Source of the DNA: Amoeboaphelidium occidentale
Lineage: Eukaryota > Aphelidiomycota > Aphelidea
Length of the DNA: 27,815 nucleotides
NCBI GenBank assembly: GCA_023515795.1
Contig: JALGPX010000083.1
Span: 24,795 to 52,609 of the forward strand
Reading direction: 5' to 3'
The notes beneath the pieces are model-generated. The model was not told the DNA's origin and did not search any database. It saw only the letters and a list, made by a program, of their open reading frames with translations. Shown piece by piece: positions 26,912 through 27,815 of this stretch. Position 1 is the stretch's first letter. The number at the start of each line of letters is the position of its first letter. A program made the position numbers and the translations under genes.

Positions 26912-27089
26912 AAACTCTAACTGTAAGAAAGTTCCCAATCAGAGAAACAATTGGCAATAGCATTCTCAAGACTTACGCTTGAGAGTTGAATTTCGCGCAT
27001 AGGAAACTTCACATGATGNATATCCGAGCCAGCTCTATAGCGCTTCCTCTAGGAGACATAGTCGTGAGTCTTTGTTTAATATTCTGTCA

Positions 27090-27259
27090 AATGACGCTTA
27101 AAGTTCGGGAAACGGTAGCGCGTTGGTGGTGTTGTTTCAGACTGATGTTGGATATCATGCGAAAAATCAGAGTCTGACTTCATGGCTATCTTTTCCGTAT
27201 CATTCGATTTGATTATCTTTGACAGGTAAAACATTCTATATGCTATTTTGGAGCTAAAC
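27090..27259 (+). repeat. Diverged direct repeat, copy 2
   Basis: Second copy of the 348-bp-period repeat, ending immediately before the ambiguous base at 27260. The minus strand is open through the copy (frame 27396-27076), reading FSSKIAYR, QSETTPP and FKRH at the conserved blocks. Similarity upstream of the copy is weaker and needs a small gap (shared GCTCTATA at 26678 and 27032). Confidence 0.7.
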
Positions 27260-27815
27260 NCATCAGATTCTGCAAAAGTTGATGGGACGCAAGATTCGTC
27301 GCCACCTGAAACTTGAAGTCGCGCTGTTTCAATCAAGAAATTAGAGAAAATCAAGACTATTCGAAATAAACTGCATTCCAGACCATCAGAATTCAAATTA
27401 TCGTTTATTCCCTAAGCCACTTGATTTTTTACGTTAGAATGACAGTTTTTTCTGAGGGCTGTTTGATATTGCAGCAAATCTCGAGCACGAGCGAGCGAAG
27501 ATCGAATCAAACATCGAAATGTGCTGAAAACGTAACAACCAAGACGAATAGAGGTATAAGAAGCATGGATATCGTAATAGGAACACTCAAAGGGCTCGCA
27601 GCTCGAGTTTCAGCTTCGTGGCATAAGCAGCACATAAAAGTGGGCTAGGTGGTTTTAGCGAGATATCTTCAACATTTCTAACTATTTTAGTCTGACCTTC
27701 CATAATGGTCGTCTTTACTCTATTTTCTATTGAATGATAACAAAATCATTGGTGTCTGTAACGTTTAGGTGTTGTTTCACGATAGCTCATTTTCATAGTG
27801 GACTATAAATTTATG

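Larger units (their letters stand above)
26165..27815. other. 1.65-kb region without recognisable genes
   Basis: After the BET gene there are two overlapping AATAAA signals (26263-26268 and 26275-26280), then AT-rich sequence with no recognisable protein, tRNA or rRNA. Open frames exist (26416-26874 plus strand; 27396-27076 minus strand; 27421-27648 plus strand), but none shows a known domain, and the first begins with GTG. Single ambiguous bases at 27019 and 27260 suggest poor consensus in repetitive sequence. The main structure is the direct repeat listed separately. There is no telomere-like repeat at the end. Confidence 0.5.

Noticed and set aside
27421-27648. 75-codon plus-strand frame
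   Set aside because: Starts with a non-ATG codon, no homology recognised, and chance frames of this size are common.
26459-27779. Six copies of TGTTTCA in the 3' region
   Set aside because: The same heptamer is frequent in coding sequence of this window (for example 279, 1849, 2355, 8761, 22003), so it is not a specific signal.
1-27815. tRNA, rRNA, CRISPR or telomeric repeats
   Set aside because: No tRNA-like B-box/A-box pair with a foldable cloverleaf, no rRNA segments, no regular spaced repeats and no telomere-like tandem motif were seen by eye.

Overview
The window is nuclear DNA from a gene-dense eukaryote. The evidence is the set of spliceosomal introns (GT...AG, mostly 31-39 nt), AATAAA-type 3' ends, and genes for IFT57, RFC1, WASHC3, ALG1, a BET bromodomain protein and an OB-fold protein that may be CTC1. 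The mix of fungal-looking genes (a glycine-zipper J protein, a DIC1-type carrier, a Bdf1-like BET protein) with genes usually lost in yeasts and moulds (IFT57, WASHC3, histidine ammonia-lyase, a DNAJC12-like J protein) suggests a flagellated, early-diverging fungus or close fungal relative (chytrid, rozellid or aphelid type). That placement is inference; no rRNA is present to settle it.

Layout. 1-4.5 kb: a partial DNAJC12-like co-chaperone on the minus strand, divergent from IFT57 (intraflagellar transport), then RFC1 (clamp-loader large subunit) and CutA. 4.55-9.8 kb: a histidine-phosphatase, a mitochondrial dicarboxylate carrier, cyclophilin-40, a DHRS7-like membrane SDR and a second J protein. 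9.8-17.8 kb: a small unassigned helical protein, histidine ammonia-lyase, a large OB-fold protein (candidate CTC1 of the CST telomere complex, interrupted by an assembly gap), SBDS, ALG1 and WASHC3. 17.9-23.6 kb: three tandem paralogous subtilisin-like proteases, each with signal peptide, I9 prodomain, S8 domain, one transmembrane helix and a cytosolic tail. 23.9-26.2 kb: a BET double-bromodomain protein. 26.2-27.8 kb: no recognisable gene, but a diverged 170-bp direct repeat with a 348-bp period and two single ambiguous bases.

Most genes are unrelated housekeeping genes packed a few tens of bases apart, some with stop codons buried in the poly(A) signal and 3' ends 8-11 bp from a convergent neighbour. 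The one functional cluster is the protease trio. Its members share a Gln after the catalytic Ser (GTSQA), a conserved TQVQ at the predicted prodomain junction, NPxY motifs in two tails and SH3-ligand-like proline motifs in one. In the third paralogue a predicted disulfide pair is replaced by Glu and Arg. This is the best candidate for something undescribed.
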